From the NCBI RefSeq assembly GCF_040358985.1, contig NZ_CP132932.1, positions 4,278,001 through 4,342,000 of the forward strand: 64,000 nt of DNA, given 5' to 3'. This DNA is from Tunturibacter empetritectus. GTDB taxonomy: Bacteria; Acidobacteriota; Terriglobia; Terriglobales; Acidobacteriaceae. Below the pieces are notes generated by a model. That model saw only the letters and a list, made by a program, of their open reading frames with translations, was not told the DNA's origin and did no database searches. The position numbers and the translations under genes were made by a program. The stretch's first letter is position 1. Each line of letters starts with the position of its first letter. Shown here in pieces: positions 43,366 to 52,562 of the stretch.

Positions 43366-43390
43366 GGTCGACCAGAGCGGTCGGCCTTTT
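43366..43390 (+). terminator. Terminator after tRNA-Leu
   Basis: An 8-base stem (GGTCGACC / GGTCGGCC, one wobble pair), 5-base loop and four T, beginning 28 bases after the tRNA. Confidence 0.65.
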
Positions 43391-43502
43391 CTGTGCTCGC
43401 CGCCATCCAACGCACAGGCTCTAAATAGCGTCACCTTCGCGGAATCAACCGAGACTGACCTCAAGCTGTCTGCACGATATAACCAAACATGAGGAATTCG
43501 CT

Positions 43503-44250
43503 ATGAATATCTCCTTCGAAAATAAAGTTGCAGTCGTTACAGGCGCGGCGTCCGGCTTGGGGCTTGCCACAGCCAGGGCTTTTGCTGAGTCAGGTGCATC
43601 CGTGGTCTTGGCGGACTGGAGCGAGAAAGCGGTCCAGTCCGCAGCCGAAGAACTGGCTGCGAAAGGTCACAAGACGCTGGCGATCCAATGTGACGTGGCT
43701 GATGACGCTCAGGTAGAAGCAATGGTTCAGCAGACGGTCGCCACCTTCGGACGACTCGATGCAGCCTACAACAATGCCGGCGTTCAAAATGTCCTTGCCG
43801 AGACTGCCGACTCTCCCCGCGACGACTACGACCGGATCATGGGGATCAACCTGCGTGGTGTGTGGAGCTGCATGAAGTTCGAGCTGCAGCAGATGCGCAA
43901 GCAAGGCAGCGGAGCCATCGTTAACTGCTCTTCGCTTGGAGGTCTTATCGGTGGTCCCCGGCGTGGCACTTACCATGCCGCGAAACACGGTGTTCTTGGA
44001 TTCACGAAAAGTGCGGCTCTGGAATATGCTACGCGCGGCATTCGCGTCAACGCCATATGCCCAGGATGATAAGATGATCGCCGAAGGTCAGGGGGAAGAG
44101 CTCGATGTGATGATGAAGACCTACGTGCCGATGGGACGGTTGGGTCGGCCTGAAGAGATCGCCGATGCCGTCCTATGGCTCTGCAGTTCAGCCGCGAGCT
44201 ACGTTACTGGCCAGTCGATCTCGGTCGACGGTGGCTTCGTCATGCGCTAA
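43503..44250 (+). pseudogene. SDR-family oxidoreductase disrupted by a short deletion
   Basis: The first frame (43503-44069) is an intact SDR N-terminal part: KVAVVTGAASGLGLATARAF, YNNAGVQN, IVNCSSLGG and YHAAKHG, then stops after NAICPG. A second frame continues with DKMIAEGQGEELDVMMKTYVPMGRLGRPEEIADAVLWL and ends SVDGGFVMR at 44250, the expected C-terminal part. Between PG and DKM about eight residues are normal in this family, but only four bases are present. A deletion of about 20 bases therefore explains both the stop and the frame change. A loss of this size is less likely to be a base-calling error than the other frameshifts here. Confidence 0.82.
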
Positions 44251-44277
44251 AGAGTAACGAACATCAGGAGATCTGTA

Positions 44278-45729
44278 CTACACAGCACCAGACCCGCGGA
44301 ACACCGCAGGAATCGTCTGAAAAAGAATCTTGATATCCAGCCACACCGACCACTGGTCGATATACCGCATATCCAAAGCCATCCATTCGTCAAATCCAAT
44401 GGAACTCCTGCCCATAATCTGCCACAGGCATGTGATTCCAGGCTTCACGCTGAACCGCCGTCTATGCCAGTCCTGCGAAAATCCCTCGTAGTCGCGCAGC
44501 GGAAGCGGTCGCGGACCCACAAGGCTCATGTGCCCGACTAGCACATTGATCAGCTGCGGAATCTCATCCAGACTCGTCTTGCGAAGAAACTTGCCCGCTG
44601 AGGTGATCCGCGGATCATTCTTCAGCTTGAATGTCGGCCCCTGGGTCTCATTCAAGTGCTCCACCTGCGACATAAGACGTTCCGCATTTTGCACCATCGT
44701 GCGAAACTTCAGAATCTCAAAAGGACGCTTGCCGTACCCCATCCTGATCTGTCTAAAAAAGACAGGACCGGGATCAGTCAGTTTGATCAACAACGCGATC
44801 ATCAGGAAGAGTGGTGCGAGCGCCAGCAGCAACAGCAGCGAAACTGTGATATCGGTCGCACGTTTGATTAGGAACGCCCAGGCATCCCAGGACTCATCAT
44901 GCAGTGTGATGGTGCCAATGGTTCCACGCAGAAAATCGCTTCGCTTCGACTCGTCCTGATCGAAGAACGTGCCCAGAAACCGGACCGCGATACCGTGATC
45001 GCGGCAGGAGGAGATAATGCCCGCAATCTGCTGGTAGAACGAAGCCAGAGGCAGAGCAACAATGACCTCATCCACAGGCAGTGTCCTCAATAGTTCAGGA
45101 ACGGAATCCAAACCACCGACTATGGTTCCCAGCTGAGAGTCCGCTGTCTGCTTGCTCCACCATTGATCGTCCACAAAACCCTGGATACAGTACCCCCACT
45201 CCGGGTGGCTGGCCAGCTCTTGCACGAAGCTGTTGGCACGGCGATTGGTGCCCACGATCAGCACATGCCTGCGGTTGTGTCCACGGGCTCGAAAAACCTG
45301 CATCGTCGCGCGAGCGACGAGACGGGTCGTAAGAAACGCCGCAAAGCTCATAATGCCGAGGAGCGCCGCGACAACGGCCAGATCCATCGTGTTACGCATG
45401 GAACGCGATGCGATCAGCCACAGCCAGACGCAACTCAACAGTGCACACAGCGAACTGGCAGTGCAGACATCGAGTACTTCTCTCACTGAGCCGGCCAATC
45501 GGCGGGAACGATAAAAACCATTGGACCTGAGTATGACGTGCCATCCCAGAACCAGCACCAGAGTCGCCGCAAAAACCTGGATAGGATAGTGGGTCTCCAG
45601 TGAGTTGAAGACGTCAGATGCCCGCTGATGAACCGCAGTGATGTAAGAGAGTCCAAGACAGCAAAGCAAAAGCCCGATATCGCCGATTGGGGCCAGCCCT
45701 AAAATGGTTATTCGATTGGACGGTGTCAT
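44278..45729 (-). CDS. Exopolysaccharide polyprenyl glycosylphosphotransferase
   Basis: A 483-residue initiator of exopolysaccharide repeat-unit synthesis that moves a sugar phosphate to undecaprenyl phosphate at the inner membrane. Four N-terminal helices are followed by a CoA-binding-like Rossmann domain (RRHVLIVGTNRRANSFVQEL) and another helix. The C-terminal bacterial sugar-transferase domain contains KRATDITVSLLLLLALAPLF, GPVFFRQIRMGYGKRPFEILKFRTM, SLDEIPQLINVLVGHMSLVGPRPLP and KPGITCLWQI. I start at ATG 45729 (GAAGGGG upstream); in-frame sequence up to 45894 looks non-coding. It is divergent from the ugd/UXS genes across a long intergenic region. Confidence 0.92.
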   Translation of the reverse strand: MTPSNRITILGLAPIGDIGLLLCCLGLSYITAVHQRASDVFNSLETHYPIQVFAATLVLVLGWHVILRSNGFYRSRRLAGSVREVLDVCTASSLCALLSCVWLWLIASRSMRNTMDLAVVAALLGIMSFAAFLTTRLVARATMQVFRARGHNRRHVLIVGTNRRANSFVQELASHPEWGYCIQGFVDDQWWSKQTADSQLGTIVGGLDSVPELLRTLPVDEVIVALPLASFYQQIAGIISSCRDHGIAVRFLGTFFDQDESKRSDFLRGTIGTITLHDESWDAWAFLIKRATDITVSLLLLLALAPLFLMIALLIKLTDPGPVFFRQIRMGYGKRPFEILKFRTMVQNAERLMSQVEHLNETQGPTFKLKNDPRITSAGKFLRKTSLDEIPQLINVLVGHMSLVGPRPLPLRDYEGFSQDWHRRRFSVKPGITCLWQIMGRSSIGFDEWMALDMRYIDQWSVWLDIKILFQTIPAVFRGSGAV

Positions 45730-46434
45730 TCGGGAAGCCCCTTCTGAAAAAGTGTCTTCTCGCAAAGTTGGTGGAACCGCTGAGTAGCTGATTAAGCCCG
45801 AACGTCTCACACTCAGACTAACCTGTCCCAACAACATCAAGCAATGAAGAAAAAATACCCGAGAAGGATTTCTCACAAGAGTCGAGGCGATCATAAAGCA
45901 GGCAATTCTCCCGCCATTTGCCCGAAAATCTCAATTTAATTAGGCGGTCAATCTATTGAGAAGTCGACGATATGTCTCTAAATTGTCTCCAGTCTATTCA
46001 CGAAGACGACACCCGTGGACAAAATAAGATGGCATCAACACCGCAACCTGCGATATAAGGAGACTTGAGCGTTTTTCTGCAACAGAGCGACATCGAACTG
46101 AGAAAATTTTCATTAGCGAGCATCGTCCGTGCTGGAGGGCCTCATGGATAGACTCACAAACAATCTTGCTCCTGGCACCTTCCACCAACCACCTCTCCGT
46201 GAACTCCAGATCGATCCCGCTGGTATTCGGAGGACCTCCTCCAGTGGTTCGTCGCTGTCGATATTTTAGATATCTGAAATATCGACACGATCAAGCCAAC
46301 TCATCCCCGATTTTGATCGTCCTACAAAAAGGCCCACTGCCCGTAGACACCTATTTATAGACCGATGGAAGATGCGGGCAGTCGTCCGCCAACCTCGATC
46401 TTGTGCATAAAAAAGATAGACCCTGGGAGACCCT
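45730..46434. other. Long intergenic region between divergent exopolysaccharide genes
   Basis: This 705-base gap holds no convincing gene. Base composition is clearly more AT-rich than the flanks. It contains a 32-base palindrome at 46256-46287 and presumably the promoters of both divergent units. Confidence 0.6.
46256..46287 (+). promoter_or_regulatory. 32-base near-perfect palindrome
   Basis: The outer arms TGTCGATATTT and AAATATCGACA are perfect reverse complements. The ten bases between contain the palindrome AGATATCT, so only one base pair of the whole element mismatches. It lies about 150 bases before ugd with no T-run after it, which favours an operator over a terminator. Confidence 0.6.
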
Positions 46435-47853
46435 ATGAGTGATTCGATTCACATTGCAGTCGTCGGTTCCGGTTACGTCGGATTAGTAGCTGCTGTCTGT
46501 TTTGCAGAGATGGGTCACAGCGTCGTATGCGTCGATAACGACCAGAAAAAAGTGACGGCATTGCAGGACGGCGAAAGCCTGATTCACGAGAAGTATCTGC
46601 CGGAGCTTCTTCAGCGATATCGCAACGCCAGAGTGCGTTTTACCACTGACCTCTCTGCCGCAACCCGCGAAGCGCAGGCAATCTTCATCGCAGTTGGCAC
46701 ACCCCAGAGCGAGACAGGAGATGCCGACCTGTCCTATGTCGAAGCCGTCGCCAGTGAGATTGCGCGTTCCATCACTACCTATAAAGTCATAGCGGAAAAG
46801 AGCACGGTCCCCGTCTATACCAATGAATGGATTCGCAGGGTCATGGAGCGCAACGGCGTCTCACGGGAGATGTTCGATGTCGTCTCCAACCCCGAGTTCC
46901 TCCGCGAAGGAACAGCCGTCGCTGACTTCCTCCATCCCGACCGAATCGTAGTAGGAACTGACAGCGACCGCGCCGCCGAGATCATGGCGAAGATCTACGA
47001 GCCCTTGACCACGGGCAGGTACTACGCTAAAGCCGGAGCAATCGACGGCTCCTGCAATAACGACGCTCCGCCACCTCTGCTCCGTACCTCCACCAAGAGC
47101 GCCGAGATCATCAAGCACGCCTCCAACGCCTTCCTCGCCCTCAAAATCTCCTTCATCAACGCAGTCTCCAATCTCTGCGAGGCCGCAGACGCCGACGTCG
47201 AACAGGTAGCCCAGGGCATGGGCCTCGACAGCCGTATCGGACCAAAATTTCTGCGACCCGGCATCGGTTACGGCGGATCCTGCTTCCCGAAGGATGTCGC
47301 CGCCTTCCGCTCAGTCGCCGAACAGCTTGGAGTCAACTTTTCTCTGCTCTCTGAAGTCGAAAACATCAACGTCGACCAGAAGCGGCGATTCCTCAATAAG
47401 GTTCGTTCCGCGCTCTGGACGCTCCGCGGCAAAAAACTCGGTGTGCTTGGCCTTGCCTTCAAAGGTGGGACCGACGACATTCGCGACTCTCCCGCAATCG
47501 AGCTGGTCCGAATGTTGATCGAGGAGGGATGCTCCATCCGTGCCTTCGACCCCGCCGCCATGCAGCGTGCACAGCAAATACTCCCTGCCGGGCCAGAGAT
47601 TCAATATGCCTCCGACCCTTACGACGCCTCCAGCGACGTCGACGCTCTTCTGATCCTCACCGACTGGGCGGAGTTTGCCCGTCTCGACCTTCAGCGTCTC
47701 GCCGCGGCAATGCGCTTCCCTATCATCCTTGATGGCCGCAATCTCTATGATCCCGAGCTGATGCTGGAAAATGAGATTACATACTTCAGCGTAGGCAGAC
47801 CAACGCGGCATCACACGGAGGAGCTCGCAACCGTAGCGTCTCGCACTCGATAA
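46435..47853 (+). CDS. ugd: UDP-glucose 6-dehydrogenase
   Basis: Oxidises UDP-glucose to UDP-glucuronate with two NAD. The 472-residue protein starts with the NAD motif VAVVGSGYVGLVAA (8-21), and has VGTPQSETGDADLSYV, KSTVPVYT, SNPEFLREGTAV and the catalytic Cys segment RPGIGYGGSCFPKD (about 276-289). The C-terminal UDP-binding domain starts near LGLAFKGGTDDIRDSPA. A GGGAGA site precedes the ATG. The next gene encodes an enzyme that uses its product, so the pair makes UDP-xylose. Confidence 0.94.
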   Translation: MSDSIHIAVVGSGYVGLVAAVCFAEMGHSVVCVDNDQKKVTALQDGESLIHEKYLPELLQRYRNARVRFTTDLSAATREAQAIFIAVGTPQSETGDADLSYVEAVASEIARSITTYKVIAEKSTVPVYTNEWIRRVMERNGVSREMFDVVSNPEFLREGTAVADFLHPDRIVVGTDSDRAAEIMAKIYEPLTTGRYYAKAGAIDGSCNNDAPPPLLRTSTKSAEIIKHASNAFLALKISFINAVSNLCEAADADVEQVAQGMGLDSRIGPKFLRPGIGYGGSCFPKDVAAFRSVAEQLGVNFSLLSEVENINVDQKRRFLNKVRSALWTLRGKKLGVLGLAFKGGTDDIRDSPAIELVRMLIEEGCSIRAFDPAAMQRAQQILPAGPEIQYASDPYDASSDVDALLILTDWAEFARLDLQRLAAAMRFPIILDGRNLYDPELMLENEITYFSVGRPTRHHTEELATVASRTR

Positions 47854-47943
47854 GGACGTTAGCCACTGAACTGTCTTGTGCAATCCGGTAGGACCTCAGG
47901 CAGCCAACCGGAACTCGCATCTTTAGGGAGATTTGAGGAAGAT

Positions 47944-48909
47944 ATGAACGCCAAAAAAATTCTAGTAACCGGAGCAGCAGGCTTTCTCGGTTCGCACCTT
48001 TGCGACTCCCTGCTGAACGCCGGAAACACCGTCCTCGGCGTCGACAACCTGAGCACAGGCAACATGGCCAATCTTGCCCACCTTCATAACGAGTCCCGCT
48101 TCGACTTCGAGCGCCTCGACATCTGCCAGCCCTTTGACCCCGGCAAAGTCGACTACGTCTTTAACTTCGCCTCCCCTGCAAGCCCCGTGGACTATGCCCG
48201 GCTCGGCGTCGAAACCCTCCTCGTCGGGTCAGCCGGAACCATCAACACTCTCGAGATCGCAAAGAAGTATCACGCCGGCTACCTCCACGCCTCTACCTCA
48301 GAGTGCTACGGCGACCCCGAGGTTCATCCTCAAACCGAGACCTACTGGGGACACGTCAATCCCATCGGACCCCGTTCGGTCTATGACGAAGCCAAGAGAT
48401 TCTCTGAGGCCGCCGTCATGGCCTATCACCGCTACCATCGCGTCAGCACGCACCTGGTGCGGATCTTCAATACGTACGGACCAAGGTTACAAATCAACGA
48501 TGGCCGCGTCATCTCCAACCTCATGTCCCAGGCCCTGCGTGGCGAGCCTCTCACCATCTACGGTGACGGAATGCAGACCAGAAGCTTCTGCTATGTCTCC
48601 GATCTGATCGCAGGCATCCTCGCCCTTGCAGCCTCCAACGAGCATCTCCCCGTCAACATAGGCAATCCCGAAGAGTGGACCATCCTCAGTTGTGCCGAAG
48701 AGATTCTCAAGCTCATCGGATCCGACAAAAAAATCGTCTTCAAGCCCCTCCCCCAAGACGACCCAACCCGTCGCAGGCCGGACATCAGTAAGGCGATCAG
48801 CCTTCTCGGATGGACTCCCAAAATTCAACTGCGTCAAGGACTCGAAATGTCTCTGTCCTACTTCCAGGAGCACGCCGAAACTGGACTAGTGCAAAACTCG
48901 CAGACCTGA
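47944..48909 (+). CDS. UDP-glucuronate decarboxylase (UDP-xylose synthase)
   Basis: An extended SDR of 321 residues: KKILVTGAAGFLGSHLCDSLL (NAD motif GAAGFLGS), VDNLSTG, the signature FNFASPASPVDY, STSECYGDPEVHPQTE and YDEAKRFSEA (Tyr/Lys). The ASPASP and CYGDP blocks are characteristic of UXS rather than of 4-epimerases. It decarboxylates UDP-glucuronate to UDP-xylose. ATG 47944 follows a GAGGAAG site; it lies 90 bases after ugd. The UDP-xylose presumably feeds the exopolysaccharide started by the divergent glycosylphosphotransferase. Confidence 0.9.
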   Translation: MNAKKILVTGAAGFLGSHLCDSLLNAGNTVLGVDNLSTGNMANLAHLHNESRFDFERLDICQPFDPGKVDYVFNFASPASPVDYARLGVETLLVGSAGTINTLEIAKKYHAGYLHASTSECYGDPEVHPQTETYWGHVNPIGPRSVYDEAKRFSEAAVMAYHRYHRVSTHLVRIFNTYGPRLQINDGRVISNLMSQALRGEPLTIYGDGMQTRSFCYVSDLIAGILALAASNEHLPVNIGNPEEWTILSCAEEILKLIGSDKKIVFKPLPQDDPTRRRPDISKAISLLGWTPKIQLRQGLEMSLSYFQEHAETGLVQNSQT

Positions 48910-49039
48910 GAAATTCTTCTCACGCAAAAACCAGTAAAGAAGTCTCTACGCAAAACAAAGAACTTAGATCTGCATAATCCGGAAAGTGCCCAAGTTCCAT
49001 TGTTAAATTTCCGTGGATTTGAATCGCTCTAAGCGACGC

Positions 49040-49068
49040 TCGACAAGCACTTACCTCACAATTATAGA
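49040..49068 (+). promoter_or_regulatory. Promoter of the LuxR-type gene
   Basis: TCGACA (49040-49045) and TATAGA (49063-49068) are separated by 17 bases, giving good matches to a vegetative promoter. The predicted start leaves an approximately 85-base leader that contains the inverted repeat at 49098. Confidence 0.5.
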
Positions 49069-49097
49069 CAGTAGATCCTGTAACTTTTTCATCTGGG

Positions 49098-49125
49098 GAA
49101 CATCTTCAACAGTGAGAAGATGTTC
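49098..49125 (+). promoter_or_regulatory. Perfect inverted repeat in the LuxR leader
   Basis: GAACATCTTC and GAAGATGTTC are perfect reverse complements with an 8-base loop. The repeat lies between the promoter and the ribosome binding site, so it may be a protein-binding site or an RNA hairpin. Confidence 0.6.
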
Positions 49126-49161
49126 TCAATTGAGCCATCACTCTTTGCGCTGGAGGGACTC

Positions 49162-49920
49162 ATGAAACGGGTTACTGAAGAAAGCATCTCCCCGAACGTC
49201 ATCAAGGTGTTTGTGGCCAACTTGCCGGTCATGCTCTGCGAGCTCTTGCAGGGAGCCTTCGAAACCGTTCCCGACATCCTGATCGTCGCCCCGGTCAATG
49301 ACGTCCTGCATCTCGTCAACGCGACCAGGCCCCTCCCAGTCGACATCATCCTCATCGGTTCGTCCATGATGGAGAATACCCAGGGTGCCGTCTCCATCCT
49401 TCAATCCCTTCCCGACTTTTACAAAAATACCCGCGTCGTCGTCCTCACCCAGGATCCCGACTACGCCGAAGTTATCTCCCTGTTCCGTGCTGGAGCCAAA
49501 GGCATCTTCGGCAGCGCCGACCTGCGCTTCGAGCTCCTCTGCAAGTGCATCCGATGCGTTCACCAGGGGCAGATCTGGGCAAAGAACGAGTTGCTCGCCC
49601 ACCTGGTGTCCTCTCTCTCGCACCCCAGATCGACCAACGTCATCGATCGCCACGGCAAGCCTCTGCTCACCACCCGTGAGCAGCAGGTTCTGCATCTTCT
49701 CTCCGACGGCCTCAGCAACTCCGAGCTGGCGACCATCTTGAAGCTCAGCGAGCACACCATAAAAAATCACCTCTTCCGCATCTACGATAAGCTGGGCGTC
49801 TCCAACCGCATGGAGGCCGTCCTCTACGCCCTAACCCCTCGCGACGTGCATTACCCGACACAAAATCGCCCCAGCCACCCCGCATCCTCCAACAAGATCG
49901 CAATCATCAAAACCGCCTAG
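49162..49920 (+). CDS. LuxR-family regulator with degenerate receiver domain
   Basis: A 252-residue NarL/LuxR-type protein. The C-terminal helix-turn-helix is canonical: LTTREQQVLHLLSDGLSNSELATILKLSEHTIKNHLFRIYDKLGVSNRMEAV. The N-terminal part aligns with a receiver, but the acidic pair at the first strand is absent (VFVANLPVML) and the phosphoacceptor position reads DIILIGSSMM with Gly in place of Asp. It should therefore work without phosphorylation. ATG 49162 follows GGAGGGACTC; the upstream ATG at 49120 lies inside the inverted repeat. Its place after the UDP-xylose genes suggests it controls exopolysaccharide synthesis. Confidence 0.85.
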   Translation: MKRVTEESISPNVIKVFVANLPVMLCELLQGAFETVPDILIVAPVNDVLHLVNATRPLPVDIILIGSSMMENTQGAVSILQSLPDFYKNTRVVVLTQDPDYAEVISLFRAGAKGIFGSADLRFELLCKCIRCVHQGQIWAKNELLAHLVSSLSHPRSTNVIDRHGKPLLTTREQQVLHLLSDGLSNSELATILKLSEHTIKNHLFRIYDKLGVSNRMEAVLYALTPRDVHYPTQNRPSHPASSNKIAIIKTA

Positions 49921-50131
49921 TGTTCCGTCTTTTGAAGCGCCAGGCGATCGCCAGAAGACTGCAAGAAAGCCCGCACCACGAAGTCACCACGAACTGGGCC
50001 TTCCTCGCCACCCGGTGGTACACTAAGTTTTAGGTTTAGGTGCGAACGCCGCAAGGCGTGGGGACTTTGTGCCGATCCCAGACATTCTCCGGAGATCACT
50101 CTCCGACTCCAAGAGGTAGCAAGCAGCTCCG

Positions 50132-50431
50132 ATGGTTATTCTTCTCGTCATCATTCACGTTATCGTCTGTCTCTTTCTCATCGGCGTAGTCCTCCTGCAG
50201 CAGGGCAAGTCCGCCGACCTCGCCGGCGCCTTCGGTGGCCAGGGATCCCAGACCGCCTTCGGCCCTCGCGGCGCAGCCAATCTCCTCACCAAGCTCACCA
50301 CCTACTCGGCCATCGTCTTCATGCTGACCTCCATCGGCCTCACTATCCTGCTCTCACGAGCCAGTGGCGACCACTCCGTTCTCTCCGGCACCGCCCACCC
50401 CGCCAGCCAGACGACACCCGCCAAGAAGTAG
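50132..50431 (+). CDS. secG: Preprotein translocase subunit SecG
   Basis: A 99-residue membrane component of the SecYEG channel. The two helices (VILLVIIHVIVCLFLIGVVLLQQ and TTYSAIVFMLTSIGLTILLS) flank the conserved loop QGKSADLAGAFGGQGSQTAFGPRGAANLLTKLT. The C-terminal tail is Ser/Thr/Pro/Ala-rich. Length and layout are normal. A strong terminator follows, so it is probably transcribed alone. Confidence 0.95.
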   Translation: MVILLVIIHVIVCLFLIGVVLLQQGKSADLAGAFGGQGSQTAFGPRGAANLLTKLTTYSAIVFMLTSIGLTILLSRASGDHSVLSGTAHPASQTTPAKK

Positions 50432-50448
50432 CTCTTAGATCTTCAGAG

Positions 50449-50478
50449 ATGCGCAGGCCTTGGGCTTGCGCATTTTTT
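50449..50478 (+). terminator. Rho-independent terminator of secG
   Basis: An 11-base stem (ATGCGCAGGCC / GGCTTGCGCAT, one wobble), 3-base loop and six T. The downstream arm with its T-run (TTGCGCATTTTT) is repeated twice more within the next 45 bases. Confidence 0.88.
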
Positions 50479-50558
50479 AATTCACAGCCTTGCGCATTTT
50501 TAGTTCCAGCTTTGCGCATTTTCACTCACACCATCTCCCTGAAGAAGGCGAAAACAGC

Positions 50559-51188
50559 ATGATCCACGAGATTCTTCCCGTCGGCCCGCTGCAATGCAAC
50601 TGCTCCATCCTGGGAGATGAAACCTCCCTCGAGGCCATCGTCGTCGACCCCGGCGATGACATTCCCCGAATCATGGCCATCCTGGCTAACCACAACCTCA
50701 CTGTCAAAAAGATCGTCATCACCCACGCCCACATCGACCACATCGCCGGAGCCCATCGCCTCAAGCAGCTCACCGGTGCCCCCATCCTCTACAACCAACA
50801 CGACCTCCCTCTGGTCAAGATGATGGACATTCAGGCAGGCTGGCTCGGCATCCCCACCCCCACCGTCTCGACCCCCGACGACACCCTCGACGACGGCAAG
50901 CTCATCGCTGTAACCGGCGTCACCGGCTCCATTCTCCACACGCCCGGCCACACCGAAGGCAGCGTCTGCCTCTACCTTCCCGCCCAATCCCTCCTCCTCG
51001 CCGGAGACACTCTCTTCGCCGGCACCGTAGGCCGTACCGACCTTCCCGGCGGTGACATGCGCAAGCTCTTGGCCTCCATCCATGACCGCCTTCTCACCCT
51101 GCCGGACGAGGTCACCGTCATCCCCGGACACGGGTCCAAAACCACCATTGGTGCAGAGCGAGACTCTAATCCATTTCTTCAACGCTAG
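50559..51188 (+). CDS. MBL-fold hydrolase (glyoxalase II-like)
   Basis: A 209-residue metallo-beta-lactamase-fold hydrolase. The metal motif THAHIDHIAG (about 55-64) is complete, followed by LHTPGHTEGSVCLYLP, LLAGDTLFAGTVGRTDLPGGD and VIPGHGSKTTIGAERDSNPFL. This set is typical of YcbL/glyoxalase II-like enzymes that hydrolyse thioesters or related bonds. Start at ATG 50559 after GAAGAAGG; the earlier in-frame ATG at 50490 lies within the repeat region after the secG terminator. Function beyond hydrolase is not assigned. Confidence 0.9.
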   Translation: MIHEILPVGPLQCNCSILGDETSLEAIVVDPGDDIPRIMAILANHNLTVKKIVITHAHIDHIAGAHRLKQLTGAPILYNQHDLPLVKMMDIQAGWLGIPTPTVSTPDDTLDDGKLIAVTGVTGSILHTPGHTEGSVCLYLPAQSLLLAGDTLFAGTVGRTDLPGGDMRKLLASIHDRLLTLPDEVTVIPGHGSKTTIGAERDSNPFLQR

Positions 51189-51245
51189 TAAAAACAATCA
51201 TTTACATAAAGCTCTAAATGTATAGCTTTACACGCATCGCATGAA

Positions 51246-52436
51246 CTAGTAACTACTGTGGTTCCACCCAGTTACCCTTTTGATTCTTGAAATCCCCTCC
51301 GCAAACTCCTCCGCGGATCCCAGCAAACTCACCACCACCCGCCCAGCTTCACCGATCCCGTAAAAGTCCCCTGGATGCACGATCACCCCCGCCTCTCGTA
51401 ACAAACTCTCAGCAACATCGCCCACCCCATGCCTCTGAGGCAGCCGCAGAATCGCGCTCCACCCAGCCTCCACCTTCAGCACCTCGACCCCACCCTCAAC
51501 CGCAAGCCGCAGATTCTCCCTCACCCGCTGCAAAATCTGCGCCTGAATCCCCCGTCTCTCCGCCAGCCAAACCGGCAGCGCCCGCTGCATCGGCGCGTTC
51601 ACCGACAGAAAGGTATCCGCAACCACCTCCAGCCGCCCCATCGCCTGCCTGCGATCCCCCTCCGGCCCCCCTTCTGGCCCCAGCCCCACGATCCACCCCA
51701 CCTTCATCTGCGGCAACCCCGCAATCTTGCTCATCCCGCTCAGCACAAACGTCAGCACCGGGTGCGGACCCACCGCAAAGCTCGCCAGCCTCACCCCCAC
51801 CTCCAGCGGATAGTCCAGAAACACCTCATCCACGATCAGCGCCAACCCGTGCCGCGCACAGATCTCCTCCAGCCGCCCCCGCTCCCCCGCCCCCGTTACG
51901 TGCCCGGTCGGATTATTCGGATGCACCACAACCAGAGCCTTGGTCCTCGGCCCAATCCGGCGCTCCAGCTCCGCAAAGTCGATCCACCATCCATAATCAT
52001 AGAACAGCGGATAAGGCCTCAGCCGCACATCCTCCAGATCCGCCAGAAAATCGAACAGCGGATAGCTCGGCTGCGCCACCAGCACCTCATCTCCCGCGTC
52101 GCACAGCAGCCGAAACAGATACCCATACCCCTCACTCGTACTGGTAGTCAGCACCACGCTGTCCGGATCGACATCGGCGCCATGCCCCCCGTAGTACCCC
52201 GCCACCGCCTCCCGCGCAAACCCCATCCCCCGCGGATCCGGATCGTACGTCATAGCCTCTCTACTCGCCAGCGGCGTAAGCACAGCCTCCGCGTCATACT
52301 CAAACCCACACACCGTAGGGTTCGACACCGTCAGGTCCACCAGTTTCCGCCCCGCCGCCCTCGCCTCGCGAATCGCAGCCGCGAACCCACTCTCCCCCAC
52401 ATCCCAACCCGTCCGCGCCGAAAACCGATAGCTCAC
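51246..52436 (-). CDS. Aminotransferase class I/II (PLP-dependent)
   Basis: A 396-residue fold-type I aminotransferase: VDLTVSNPTVCG, YDPDPRGMGFAREAVAGYY, TTSTSEGYGYLFRLLCDAGDEVLVAQPSYPLFDFL, VVVHPNNPTGHV, LIVDEVFLDY and the cofactor Lys in LSGMSKIAGLPQMKVGW. This pattern matches the aspartate/alanine-type class. The exact donor is not determined. The gene is convergent with the MBL hydrolase across 57 bases and lies downstream of the TonB receptor on the same strand, 126 bases apart. Confidence 0.92.
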   Translation of the reverse strand: MSYRFSARTGWDVGESGFAAAIREARAAGRKLVDLTVSNPTVCGFEYDAEAVLTPLASREAMTYDPDPRGMGFAREAVAGYYGGHGADVDPDSVVLTTSTSEGYGYLFRLLCDAGDEVLVAQPSYPLFDFLADLEDVRLRPYPLFYDYGWWIDFAELERRIGPRTKALVVVHPNNPTGHVTGAGERGRLEEICARHGLALIVDEVFLDYPLEVGVRLASFAVGPHPVLTFVLSGMSKIAGLPQMKVGWIVGLGPEGGPEGDRRQAMGRLEVVADTFLSVNAPMQRALPVWLAERRGIQAQILQRVRENLRLAVEGGVEVLKVEAGWSAILRLPQRHGVGDVAESLLREAGVIVHPGDFYGIGEAGRVVVSLLGSAEEFAEGISRIKRVTGWNHSSY

Positions 52437-52562
52437 CCATACATGCTAATCGTTCAGCGAATCCGGTCCCTCCCCCAATCAAATCCAACGAAATCCACCG
52501 ACGCGCAAAACAAAGCGGGCGACGCAAAACGCATCGCCCGCCAGGTTTTCTTCCCACCCAGG

